A stretch of 64,000 bases of DNA from positions 39,847 through 103,846 of the forward strand of contig JAAAUF010000024.1 of NCBI GenBank assembly GCA_015499985.1, written 5' to 3'. The DNA comes from Haplosporangium gracile (lineage: Eukaryota > Mortierellomycota > Mortierellomycetes > Mortierellales > Mortierellaceae). The notes under the pieces were generated by a model, which was given only the letters and a program-made list of their open reading frames with translations, was not told the origin of the DNA and did not search any database. Position numbers and translations under genes: made by a program. Below are positions 31,288 through 43,564 of this stretch, in pieces (the stretch's first letter is position 1; the number at the start of each line of letters is the position of its first letter).

Positions 31288-33506
31288 ATGGCATCCACCA
31301 AACTTGCACCTCCTGCCATTGCCGACTCTGTCGTAGGCACGTCTTTTCTCTGTTGTCTTTGGAGCACGCTTGATCTCCTGCTCAATCCTACCGGTTCAGG
31401 AGCTCACACTATTATACTTTTCCTTTGCTTCTCCATCGGTCATTAGCCACCATCGGCAACACCCCCATTGTGCGCCTCTCTGCTGCTGGCAACAAGGCCC
31501 AAGGTACACCAGGAGACTCAACACAGAACACAAGCTTTGTTGACCAATTGGTCGCATTCAGTACCTAACACACTATTTCCTCTTTCGCGATATGCATAGT
31601 CGAGTTACTCGCAAAGACAGAGTTCTCGAACCCCAGCGGATCGATCAAGGACCGTGTGGCACAGAGGATCCTCGCAGGACTGGAGGCTGCCAAGAAGATT
31701 AAGAGCACCACAACCCTGGTGGTGCCCAGCAGCGGCAACTTGGTGATCTCGTTGGCATTGTTGTCGCCACGCCATGGACAGTATAAGGTCATTGGATTGG
31801 TCCCTGAGAGGACGAGCCAGGACAGGATTCAACTTCTCAAGTCGTTGGGTGTCGAGATTGTGCGTACCCCGATTGAGGCGCATGCTGATTCTGCAGAGTC
31901 CCAGTTCTCGATTGCCAAGAAGATTGCTACCGACCTTCCTGATGCCATTCTTATCGACGAGGTATGTTACTCGGTGTGCTTGTGCGTGGGGGGATGCATA
32001 ATTCTTGAATGAGGGGAGAGAAGTAGGAGAATGAATGTGACTCAGATTGATTTGTCCTGACTGGCGGACATTCTCACTGAGTGACTGACTGACTGTGGGA
32101 CTTTTTTCTACTTTCTTTTCGATGCGAACTAGTTTGCCGATGCTGTTAATGTCGAGGTTCACTCACAGGAAACCGCCGAAGAAATTTTCATCCAGGTAAC
32201 AAAACGCCTTCTTACTCGAAAATGTTACAACATGGGTCATTTAACCATCCGTCATCTCGTTTTTTTTTCTCCATACTGATCACACCATTTTCCCACGCTT
32301 TTCCATCAACATTGTATCTAGTGCAAGGGTCGTCTGGATGTGTTGGTGGTTGGCGTCGAGACTGGAGGAACGATCACAGGATTGGCCAAGACATTGAAGG
32401 CCAAGATCCCAGGACTGAAGATTGTCGGCGTTGAGCCCGAGCACTCTTCGATCCAGGATGGCGTCAACAGGAGCAGTGCTTGGAAGGTCGAGGATATTGG
32501 AGGTAACTTTACGCCCTCGGTCTTGGACAAGTCCCTTATTGATGCATGGGTCAAGGTCTCGGATCAGGAGTCGTATTCTACTGCGCGCCAGATCATTCGT
32601 GAGGAGGGCTTGTTTTGTGGTAAGTATGGGACTTGCTTCTCTATTGATACTTTTTGCATTGTTTCCCTGATTAGACTGAGTCTGTTGGTATTGCGCTGCT
32701 CTTTTACTGATCATTTGAGTTGTTCAATTGAATAATGATAGGTCCTTCGTCGGGAAGTGTGGTTGCTGCTGCGGTGCGCTTTGCAGAGTCACTCTCCAAG
32801 GGCACTACAAGTCCCCGCATCCTCACAGTTCTGAACGACACTGGACGCAACTACTCCTCGACTTTACTCTCGGATGACTGGCTGCTGGAACACGACCTTA
32901 TGGACGAGACAATGGCCCGATCCGTCGCTTACCACCGCCACGAGAAATATAGGGCTGCCAGTGTAGAGGAATTGCAGTTACCCGCCGCCGTCACTATCCC
33001 ACCTACAGCCACTGTGGGATATGCTCTGGATCTGATGATGACCCGTGAATTCTCGCAGTTGCCAGTCTTGAACCCTACTAACCGCAAATTGATGGGATAT
33101 ATCTCGTTGACGGCTTTGACGACGCTTTTGGAGGAGGGCCAGGCGCAGGAGTCGGATTTGGTTTCCAAGTGGATGTACTCTTTCTTGAAGAAGAACAAGT
33201 CAGGCGGACCCCGCTCAGAGTAAGCTTTTTTCAGGTCATTTATGTTTTCTCTCAAATATGGTTGTTGCAGGAACAAAGGAGATTAAAAAGAAATTCTTGT
33301 ATACTCTCCTTATTTTACTTCTCGTTCTTATTAGATACGAGACGATTACACCAACGACACCCTTGTCGGATTTATCAAAATTCTTTGAGAAGCACTCGTT
33401 TGCGGTTGTGACTGATGACGACCGTAGATGGTGTCTAGGTGTTGCGACAAAGTACGACCTCATGACTTTCCTGAACCGTCGCCAGACCGGCGGACGATCA
33501 TTCTAA
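31288..33506 (+). CDS. Cystathionine beta-synthase homologue with atypical active-site motifs
   Basis: PLP enzyme family that condenses serine with homocysteine. Exons 31288-31336, 31447-31503, 31600-31961, 32133-32195, 32322-32619, 32742-33219 and 33335-33506 give 492 aa. The catalytic domain keeps IGNTPIVRL and the PLP lysine (Lys52 in SGSIKDR), and two CBS domains follow (from about 340: VTIPPTATVGYALDLMM and TTPLSDLSKFFEKHSF). However, SGNTG is SGNLV (80-84), the phosphate-loop GTGGT is ETGGT (190-194), the substrate region Q(Y/F)xNxxN is EFADAVN, and GGSAGS is GPSSGS. It may be a diverged or regulatory paralogue rather than the main CYS4. Intron 1 needs a GC donor (GCACGT at 31337) to give ADSVVATIGNTP; this is the least certain junction. 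Confidence 0.85.
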
Positions 33507-33675
33507 AGCATGGAGTTATTTTGACATTTATCTATACTTTTCTTTCTATGCATATTACCATACGCGACGCATGTTTTGGCAAAATAAAATTGTCAGCAAA
33601 CTAGATTGGTAGTTTTTTTTTTTCGCCCATGAGGCTTTATTAACCGCTGTACAATGCAGAAAAAGTGTGGCCATC

Positions 33676-35302
33676 TTAAGCATAGATGGGGATGTTGGCA
33701 TATCCAGCAGGATCGTTCAAACGCAAAGGAATGTTCATTCCATTAATGGTCTCCATCTCCTTCTCGGACAACTCAAACGAGAAAATATCAGCGTTCTGGG
33801 CAACACGGACGGGGTTCGAGGACTTGGGGATGACCGCGACCTTGTTTTGGACCAACCAACGAAGAATAACCTGGGCGACGGTCTTATTGTGGTGGGCGGC
33901 GATCTTGGAGAGACGCTCCTCCTTGAAAAGAGGGACGGCATCCTGGGCTGCGGACGCGCCCAATTCGACATAGGAGGCGGGACCAAAGTTAGAGTAGCCT
34001 GTAATCTGGAGACCCTTGCTCTGTGCAAACCTACATTTCCCCGCAAGAAAGAAGACGGGAAAAAAAGGCATTAGTAATATGTAGTCAAAAAAATGTACTT
34101 GAGCGATGATAATCGACCAGAAAGTCAAGCTGGTTCGTTTGCTCTTTCTTATCATTTGTCAAAAAGTGCAGAAGTAAACAAATATTTCCGTTTGGCTATC
34201 TTTTTTAGCACGCCTCTCATTTTTCAGCTTTCTCATGATTTCCTTTAAAGCAATGATGGCAAACTTACTTGATCAACTGAGAGTTGTTAAGATAAGGGTG
34301 AATCTCGACATGGAGGACAGCAGGCTTGACCTTGGCATACGACAAGACATCCATCAACAGGACGGCCGAGAAGTTGGACACTCCAATATCACGGACCTTG
34401 CCAGAGTGGACAAGATCTTCCATGGCAGCCCAGGTCTCATGGATAGGGACGGGGTCCTGCTCCATGTTGCCCCACTCGGGAGGGTAGCGCTCCTCAAAGG
34501 GGACATACTTGAGCGAGATGGGGAAGTGCATCAGGTAGAGATCAATGTACTCCAGGCCGAGATCCTTCAACGTGCGGGCGAACGCCAAGGGGACGTGTTC
34601 CTTATGATGATAGGTGTTCCAGAGCTATTTCAGGCGTAGGTTGTTAATGTTGGGGTGTATTAGAAAAAATAGGGTTGTGTTCATCACACGTATGCAGGAC
34701 TATGCAGGATGGACAGGGGCGGGTAAAGATGACATGGGCGGTTGCGGCTGCAGATTTGGGTGCAAGTAAAAATATGTACCTTGGAGGTGATGAAGAGCTC
34801 CTCGCGGGTGACGATGCCCTTCTCGATGGCCATCTTGATACCCTGTCCGACCTGGACCTCGTTTCCATAATCGCAGGCACAATCCAAAAGTCTACAGCAG
34901 CAGTGATTTAACAATATCAACAATCCGATGATTAGCATCTATCGCTCCCATAAACCAAAAAGCACGGCAGGCTTTGTGTGCCTTGTATCATCCTGTTTAA
35001 AAACAATATGCAATGGGCAAAAGACATACCTGTATCCGGCTTCAATAGCCTATAGGTGTTCATTAAACAAACGATAGGAGGAAATGTCAGTGACAAATGA
35101 AAAGGACACGCGAGCAAGGGTCACGCTTTCTCTCCCACTCCCATTTTCGCTCCATATCCTTCGTGTCTGTGTCTGTCTGTTGGGACAGAATTACCTTGAG
35201 AACGACGTCGGCGGTGGTGTCCTTGGGGACCTTCCAGGTGCCGAATCCTAAGAGGGGCATCTTGTGTCCGCTTGGCTGAAGAGTGAGAGACTGGGTGGCC
35301 AT
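33676..35302 (-). CDS. Aldo-keto reductase, D-xylose reductase type (AKR2)
   Basis: NAD(P)H-dependent cytosolic reductase of aldoses such as xylose. Exons 35302-35195, 35049-35030 (20 nt), 34891-34780, 34624-34269 and 34030-33676 give 316 aa, the usual length. The catalytic tetrad is complete: Asp46, Tyr51 ([11 protein letters not shown]), Lys80 (ITSKLWN) and His113 ([20 protein letters not shown]). The C-terminus ([16 protein letters not shown]) matches the xylose reductase end 'LRFNDPWDW-IPIF'. The cofactor loop reads [13 protein letters not shown], with one extra Ser relative to the common IPKSN. Glycerol dehydrogenase or other aldose reductase activity remains possible. It is tail-to-tail with the CBS homologue, 170 nt apart. 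Confidence 0.9.
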
Positions 35303-35549
35303 TTTCTGTGATGAGAGGTAAGGGAGATGTGTTTTATGAAATGGGTGAATGGAATGAGAAGCGCAAAGAAGAAATTTTTTTAAAAGACAATTTACTCCAC
35401 TTAAATACTCCGTCGTTCATCGGTCGCGAGACTTGCAATCGAATAAATCACTGCTGCAATTGCAGGACGACAAGAACAAAGGAACTGACGTTCGATTGCG
35501 CTAATACATTTTTTTTTCTTGTTTTCTGTAACAGGAAAGAGATAAGCTT

Positions 35550-38500
35550 TTATTGGCTTGGTCGGTAGGGGGAGTTTTCGACTTCAAATGTGGATGACGA
35601 CCTCAACGGCGATCGAGGAAGTCTGGCCAACTGTTGCTGTTGCTGTTGAAGCTGTTGCATTTGCTCTTGTAATTGAAGCTGTTGCAATTGCTGTTGCAAT
35701 AGCTGCTGTTGCTGCTGTTGCTGAAAGTAACAAGACGAGAAACCATTGTGAACTGTACTGCCGTTATGATGAAGGCTGTCGATAAAATGGCTGGTGTTGT
35801 TATCGTTGTATCCCTCGGACCATTGGAGGTGTTCTCGAGCGGGGTTCGAGTGCAATTCGTAAGCAGCCATGGGTTGGATTGCGGGAGAAGACGAGGGCGA
35901 GGAAGCGACTGAAGAGGACGCAGTCGAGTACACTGAAGAAGCCGCTGGTGTTGTTGTTGTTGCAGCGTTTCTTGCGCTAGTGATTGTATTACGCTTGACG
36001 AAGGATGGACGCTGCTGCTGCTGCTGCTGCTGCTGCTGGTATTGTTGCTGCTGGTAGTGCTGCTGCTGGTAGTGCTGCTGATGGTGCTGCTGCTGGTGCT
36101 GTGGACCAAGATTGAAGGACCGTGTGGAGGGTGAGCGGAGAGGAGCGATCATGGGATCGACATTATCCTCGGGGTGGTGATGAAGGTACTCAGCGGGGTG
36201 GTGGCGAGGAGGTGCCTGAGTGGGCAGAGGGGGTGGGACCAGTTCAGCGCGAGAATTTTTTCTCCTGGCCTCCCTGGTAGTGGTCGTGGTTGAAGTGGAA
36301 TGGATGGATGCGGTGTCGTATTGGTGTTGGCGTGGAGTAGTGGGGATCGCAGTTGGGGGTTCAGGGAACTCGTAAAAATCGGAGGCGAGGTGCTCATGTC
36401 TTCGATCGCGGGAATGGCTCTGGGTCTTTCGACCGATCGTGCCATTGCCATTGTTTCGTTCGCCGCGAGGCGTTCTGTCGTTGCGGTCATTTTGTTTGGT
36501 ATGGTCGTTACGGTTGTCGTAAGGACTGGAGTCAGTAGGGTGGTCGGCGTAGGTCTTGTTGCTGTGGTGGTGATGATGGTTTTGGTTATGACCCGTGAGG
36601 TCATGTTGACTGCGGTGGTTGTTGTGGTTGTGGTTGTGGTGAATGGGGCGTGTGTCATGATGACTGCTGCTACTGTTGCCTATCCTAGTTTCTGGCTCCG
36701 CACCATTGGCAGCTGCGCAGAGATCGCCGTTCTGCTGCGATTGTTGCCCGTCATGGCTATGATGTCTACTAGCAGAAGCAGCCAGAGCCTTTTGACGCTG
36801 CTCGACCAGCTTGGCAAGATACTTTGGCGAATAGTCCTGGACATGGGCCTTGGCTGAACCTTGGTCGGGGACCATGGGAAGATAGCTTAATTGAGGTCGA
36901 TGCAAATGCAGCTTGTCGGTCGCCAGCCTCAAGATCCAAGTGGGTATCTTGTTGAAGGTGATGGTGCGAATAAAGTCCGACAGCTTGCCCTGAAAGTTCA
37001 GCAGCTTGCCAAAGGACCGAGAGCCATATACAGAGGTTTTGGCAATGGGGAACCGTTCGGCTTTATAATGCTTGAAGGCCTTGGTGATGTCGTCGTCCGA
37101 AACAGTGTTCATGTCGTACAGGGCATTCGCCAACGAGATGCAGTCCAGAATAGCCTGGATGGCCCCCTGACTGTTCAGAAGTGAGTGTAAAGAAAGAGAT
37201 GCGATGCGTTAGACAAACCTATTTTAAACACATGAATGGCACGGACAAAGTAAAAATTTACGCGCCTAGTTGTCGAGATTTCTTACCCTGCGAATGGAAG
37301 GACCTTGTGACAGGCATCACCGATGAGGACTGTGCGCTCGTGGTACCAAGTTTTGAACAACTTGGACTCGAGCATCACTTTGGAGACACGGTCGTTGGGA
37401 GTAGCATCGATAAGCTCTCCGACAGTACCTGGCTTGGCAGTAGGTGTTTGACGTCTTGGAAGTAGACCGGGGATGTTCTCAGGAAGGTGGATGGTGGCCG
37501 AGTGCATCGGAGACTCGGACTTGAGCTCTTTGATTCCCCGCGAGCTTGCATTCGAGCTATCTCCAGTTGACAGGGTGCTGTGAATGCTACTATCGCTTAG
37601 ACTAGCCGTGTCTGGATCTTGGTGATGCATATCGGCGTCGGTCTTCCTGTTCTTGTAGTGGCCGTCTTCTTGGTAGGAATTCGTGAGATCGGGAAGAACA
37701 TACTCACGAACGAGATCACAGACATCTGTCGCAAGTTCTGGAAACCACTCGGCAAAGGAAAAACTCCTCACGTCCTCCTTGCCGGCCTCACAGTCGAGGA
37801 TGCGACCGCCGATGGACCAGGCAAACCTGTTGCCGGGAATAGGAATCAACCACATCTATTACGTAAAAAGAAGGGGGTGGGTGAGAACGTCTTGGCGTCA
37901 TCTAGATCAAAACATCTTTTTCTTTGATTGCTGTCGCCAATTGTGGTCAATATTATTATTAAGCAGAAGATGTGGACGTACTGTGTAAGGGGCCTTGTTT
38001 CCAATAATGCCATGGATCTGTGCAAAGTCTTGCCTCAGAGCAGAATACTTTTCTGGGTCGAGCTCGTCTGTAATGCCAACGACAATGTTTTGGTCAAACT
38101 TGAGAGGCTTAGAATCCGAGCGAGGCAGCATCTTCTTGTCCTTGAGCTCCTTGTACATGTTTTGCCGAATGGAACTATATGCACCGTCGGCACCGACGAG
38201 GATGTCTCCTTCGTAAGCCGAGTTGTCTGAGCAGCGGACCAGGACACCAAACTCTGTGCGGGCGGTGGTGAGGATGCGCTTGCCGAGGATGAGTTTCCCT
38301 GGTGGAATTCGAGAGACGAGCAGTTTATGGAGTTCTGGACGTCCAAAGACCACACTGTAATAACCGTACCTGTTTTGTTTTTAAAAGGGATAGGGGGCCA
38401 TGCGATAGGGATGAGTATAGCCAGAACGAGTAGTAGAGAGATTAATGGGAGTGTAATAGACGACAATAACAGAAAAGACCAAACAAACAGGAGTAGCAAA

Positions 38501-39172
38501 CGTAAAAAAGACAAAGGGTAATAAAGCAATGAGCATAGAAGCGTAAAAGAAAGTTTACCTTTCGCGAAAGTGCTCGAGATCGACATGGCCCTGGGTGACT
38601 GTGTCCTCCTTGACGAGGTGAAGTCTTCCTGAAAACTTTGATATCTTGTGAAGGTCCTCCAGCAGCCTAATAAGTATTGTTCAAGTGAACCATCCGAACA
38701 GAAAAAAAAAGGGGAGGGGAACTGTTAGATGACTTGTGTTGAGTGATTTATCCATTCATTCAATTTTTTTAGGGGGTGTCTTCTTTAAACAGACAACCAG
38801 GTATGGACGAGATGGACTAAGCCAGGATGGTGACTAAAACGAGCCCGTCGTTCTCGAGGGGCTATTCCTCTCATTCCCCCGCCAGGTCAAGTCAACGTCA
38901 AAAGCCAAGCCAAAAAGTCAAGACAGGCGGACATGTTAAAAGTTTCATTACCCCAGTTGTTCAAAGACACGAAGAACTGTGCCGTTCAGGGAGATCGCGC
39001 TGCCCAACGGCCGGATCTCCGATGACCTCTCGAGAATAACATAGTCAATTGATGCCCGCTCAAGCATCAGGCCAAGCATCAAACCGCCAATGCCACCGCC
39101 GACAATAAGGACGCGCAGACGGTCCGGTGTTGAGTCGGCGGTGGATGTAGATGGTGGGGGACTAATTGTCAT
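35550..39172 (-). CDS. FAD-dependent monooxygenase paralog 2 with a long low-complexity C-terminal tail
   Basis: Same family as the gene at 22864-25254. Exons 39172-38952, 38666-38559, 38369-37982, 37855-37287 and 37170-35550 give 968 aa. Motifs: VLIVGGGIGGLMLGLMLERA (FAD), DILVGADGAYSSIRQ (DG), VLIGDACHKVLPFAGQGA (GD). The junctions before Y-G-Y-Y, after APYT and inside FAG|QG share position and phase with paralog 1, so the two genes are true duplicates. The catalytic part ends near residue 560. The remaining ~400 residues are disordered-looking: His/Asn-rich (about 600-690), Pro/His-rich, then Gln-rich with CAG-type runs, ending PYRPSQ. Such a tail is not normal for the family and would make it nearly twice the usual size. 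Confidence 0.88.
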
Positions 39173-39769
39173 TTGGAATAGATGGACTCGGTGTACGCGA
39201 AAAGGAGTATTTAATAGAAAGGGAGGGGCGTAAAGGAGAGGAAAAGGAGATGCGATGGTGGTTTGTGGTTGGAAGTATCGGTGTTGCAAGTGGTGGTGGT
39301 GGTCGGGTGAGGATAGATGTTCGACTGTTGTGATAAATTAAAGAAAGGTGTAGGAGAGCGTGTATAGATTGAACATGAAAAAAGGGGGGAAACGGGAAAG
39401 GGTGTTGTTGTTTTGTGACACAAGGTGAGAGTAAATAAAAGTACACGCGAGGGTTGTTGGTGGAATATTAACGTGCGCCGAGAGAGAGGAGGGGTTTGAC
39501 GGTTGAGACTGAATTGACGAGGGGCGTGGAAAAATGTGCAGGAGTGAATGGTGAGTCGACGTGCAAAATGAAGGGTATGGTACAAGGTGTCGAGAAGAAC
39601 AATAAGAGGTGGGGGAGGGGACTATGGACAGAGCTAGAGGTGGATGGGCAATGTGGTGGAATATTAACACAAGCTTGAGTGGTATATGAATGTGGAATGA
39701 GGGGAGTTGAATGAGGAAAGTGAATGTACCAGTTGAAAGAAGGACAAAGAACGAAGAGGACGATAGGAA

Positions 39770-39871
<102 letters not shown>

Positions 39872-41479
39872 GGAAGAAAGAAAAGAAAAGAAAGGGAGAA
39901 AAGAAGAAAGAAAGAATGAAGAAGAACCAGTGAAAGAAAGCAAGGGAAAAGCGAGGCGAGGGTTATCGTTGTTCGTAAAATGAACGATGAATGAACGATT
40001 CAATAGAGTAGGATAGGCCCTCCCTTGACTGGATCGATTCATCAGTCATCGGGCATCCCCAAACCCCCTTCCTTCAACACCCAAACTGGTTTACCCACCC
40101 AGTTGGCCCTCGTCGGTCAACCTCACTTTTGGTTTCATTACACTGCAGTTTGCACCTGAATAGAACACCATTCCCTCAATTCCACGCTCACTCCCTCACT
40201 CCCTCTTTCCCTTTGTCCTTTTGTTCTGTATTAATGAATTAAAACCAGCAGCAGTGTTCAAAACATTTTCCAGTTATTTTCATATCTCTATTTCCTTCGG
40301 CGCATCCCTTATTGGCGTCGCCCGCGCGGTCCATGGACCAAACGACTAATCGAACCGAACAGACCTTCGAAACTGTAATGCTCTAGCTCTTTTTTTTATG
40401 TTCGCGTCACTATCTTTATCATTGTCCTCGTTCAATTGATCCCTTTCCTCCTCTTCCTCCTTTCCCAATTGCCCTCTTTCACTTTACCTGTGCGTTTTTG
40501 CCAATTTTCCAGGGACATGATAGCACTCGCACACATGTGGTTCTTGTTTGTCGCATTATTGCCCTCCCTTTCCCTCTTTCTCTACGACGTAAAAGTATCT
40601 CTGTCTCCCTTTCCTTTTCCTCCTTTTCTAATCCCTATCCCCCATCCCTCTAATCCTCCTCCATGACCTGCCTCAATTACTTTTTTATGTTTTTGTTTTT
40701 CGCTCTTACTTTTGTTTTCCTGCAGGCCACAGCCCTTCTTGCACTCGCACCGGCTCGGATGCCCATTTTTTTTAATGTGATTTATGCTTTTGATATACAG
40801 CGTACTGTAACGGCGCGGCCATATGTCTCAGAGTCAATGGTACATACATGGTACATACAACATTTGAACAGAAAGAGACATACCGCAGTGCATCCCACGA
40901 AAATAAATAAAAGAAAAAAGAGAGGTACCTGAAAAAAATATTAGATATAAAAAAACGGCTTTCTTTGAAAAAAAAATTGTTTCGATGACAGCTAAACCAG
41001 CTCTCTCTCTCTTAATTTTTTTTTTTTTTCTGGTAGGTAATCGCGGCAAGAAAATAAGAATTTAAAGAGAGCGCAAAAGAACGAGTGAAAGAAATAGAAA
41101 GGACCCTAAATTGTTTTGAGTTTAACATTTCTTTTCTCATGTCTCCCCTCTCCTTCTTGTTCATTCACACACCCTGTCCTTTTGTTCTTATACGGAAAGT
41201 CGCCTGAGAAAAAAAAAAAAAAAGTAAAAAAAAACGGACTCGAAACTTGGCGTAATGAAATCGCCCTTTCATTTTTATTTTGTGTTCTCTTCTTCATTCA
41301 GCAACACGAACGGTTCAATCGCCGACATCCGAGAACACAAAAGCCAAAAAAGAACAAAACCAGGCAAAGAGGGAGAGGTTTGAGATCGCCCCAAAGAGGA
41401 GTATATGGGCTCCTCCTCTGTTCCGGCGGACCAAATTAGATCAACATGGAACAACGAAATAAAAAAAATTGTCAAAGGG

Positions 41480-41658
41480 AGTGGAAAGGAGGGAGACAGA
41501 GGACTCACGCATACACATCAGTATTGCTATGTCTCCAAGGTCTGTGTAGATAGTGGTGTAATATGAAAACAACCGAAGAGCGAGACCGTTCGATGTCAAG
41601 CCGTGTGAGTTATTTCTCCGTTGTTTCCCCTTCTTCACCAGTGTGTCCAGGAAACCCT
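41480..41658 (-). other. Exon-like open segment, unknown
   Basis: On the minus strand, from an acceptor (TTTCATAG) to a donor (GTGAGT) the frame is open: GFLDTLVKKGKQRRNNSHGL, then TSNGLALRLFSYYTTIYTDL and GDIAILMCM. Composition is more protein-like than the surroundings. No flanking exons, start or family could be assigned; it may be a gene relic. Confidence 0.25.
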
Positions 41659-43564
41659 ATGAAAGCAAAAACGAGAGAGAGCGATGTTTAAAAGGCAATT
41701 GTCGTAGAAAAAAATATATTCTGGGATAATTTGGCTGTGTCTTGAGTTCAATTGGAGCTGAATTGGGTCATCAATTGTTTTGTTTTTCACAGGTAATAAA
41801 AAAATTGGCCAATTCTCCATTTCATTTCCTTCTTTTCGTCCCGCCTGAAGCTCACTTGTCCAACAACCAACGGTTGGTTAAATGTAACGATTGGCAGTTG
41901 ACACAGCAAGGAAAAAAGACATCACCTCTTCTTTCGCCCCTCGCCATTTCTGTAGATACGAAGGTAGAAGAGAGAGAGAGGGTTGTGACAAGAATACCTG
42001 AACCCTGTGGCTCTCACAAACATTTATCCACAGGAAAATATGTAAGGGACTGGGTGATGGACTACATAAAGGCTGGGGACCCTTGATTTTTGCCATGATG
42101 GCAAATGCATGCCCTGTCACATTGGCCATGGACATGGTCATGGTCGTCCCATGCTTGTGTACTTGTAAACTGGAAATACTCACAAGGTATAAATTGTTTG
42201 TTTATACTGTACTTGTTACTTATCGTTGTTGTTCGCTCATGTCTTGCTTACATTGATTCAGGAATGCTTGGAAACCAACCGCCTCTTTTTTTTTTTTGTA
42301 GCTGTCGTTGTTTTTTGTTATTTGTTTATCTTTTTAGTACCTGACAATTGCTATGTAGGTATGAGCGTTGTGTGCCTGACGCCTTACAAATTTCATATGG
42401 AGCAAAGGTACATTCAGTTTCATCATCGTGCTTCTTTTCCTCCCCTCTCTCCTGGAACATACTGGGAAATAGACATTGACTCTGTGTGGGCAAGAAGGCA
42501 AACAGGCAAGAGGGCTAGGCTATGTCCAAGGCTGCAATACAAATACAAAAAACAAAAACAAAAACTAAAGCTCCATGACAAGACAAGATACAAGGAAAGA
42601 TAGCGCATCATCTAGTCTCGGACGAGAGTTTATTTTGGTTATTGCGCTCCGCTCATTATTCCTCCCCTAATTCCTTTCGTTTTTCTGCATTCATCAACCA
42701 TCGGTGCATGCCGGAAAGGAGGTTCTATCTGTGCTCTCTGTATCATTTTAAACCCCCCTCCGCCCTTACACCTCTCACGCCGCATCTATTTTTTTTTTTT
42801 GACTAAGCCCTTGCCTTGGTTTGAACGGGGTCACTCAACTTTTTAGCAAACAAGAAAGTTGTTTAAAAACGGACAGAAAGACAAAAAATAGATTATCGCG
42901 CCTTACCCTTGTTCCTTCCTTCAAAGATAGATTCAAATACAAAAATAAAGACACAAAAAATAAGATCCAAACGCGCGCTAAAGGGTTCGTTATTGATTGA
43001 CCGTTAGACAACGCGCATGAGCTGATTCGTGCATTGACGGTTTTTTTTCTCTGCGTTTAAAGCAATTGACTGATTGCGCCGGAGATGAACAAGAAGAATG
43101 GATGGAATACAACGAATTTCTTTTCTCTTGATCTAATCCGTGGACATTCATAGATGACAGTGCTAGAGCTAGGGATAGAGATGTATTTCCACGCGTGTTT
43201 TTTATTATCGCAGTTGGTAAGATACATATGCTGAATTGTAAATGTTTCCTACGTAGCTTTAGGTACACTTGATCTACAGATGAACCTGCCCTGCCTCGCG
43301 AGCAACCCGCTCACTTTCACCTGTTTTTGCTGCTTGTATCACTTGAGACAACTGAAAAGTGGGTCATGTCTCCGATCAACCAGGTAGCATTGCTCCATGC
43401 CAAACTGAATCAAAATGAAAAATGAATTGTGTGACTGCGCGACATGCGAATTTTTTGTTGTTTCGGTCTCAAAGTGTATGTCGTACGAGTGCGAAGTGGA
43501 CCTTTTTTTTTTTTTCTATCCCGCCCACTTCACTCACGGAACAACCGCATTTGTCAACCAATTC

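Noticed and set aside
35558..36857. Several plus-strand frames over the FAD monooxygenase 2 tail (for example Val-rich 185 codons)
   Set aside because: They are reverse-frame readings of CAG/CAC-type repeats and have no start context or homology.
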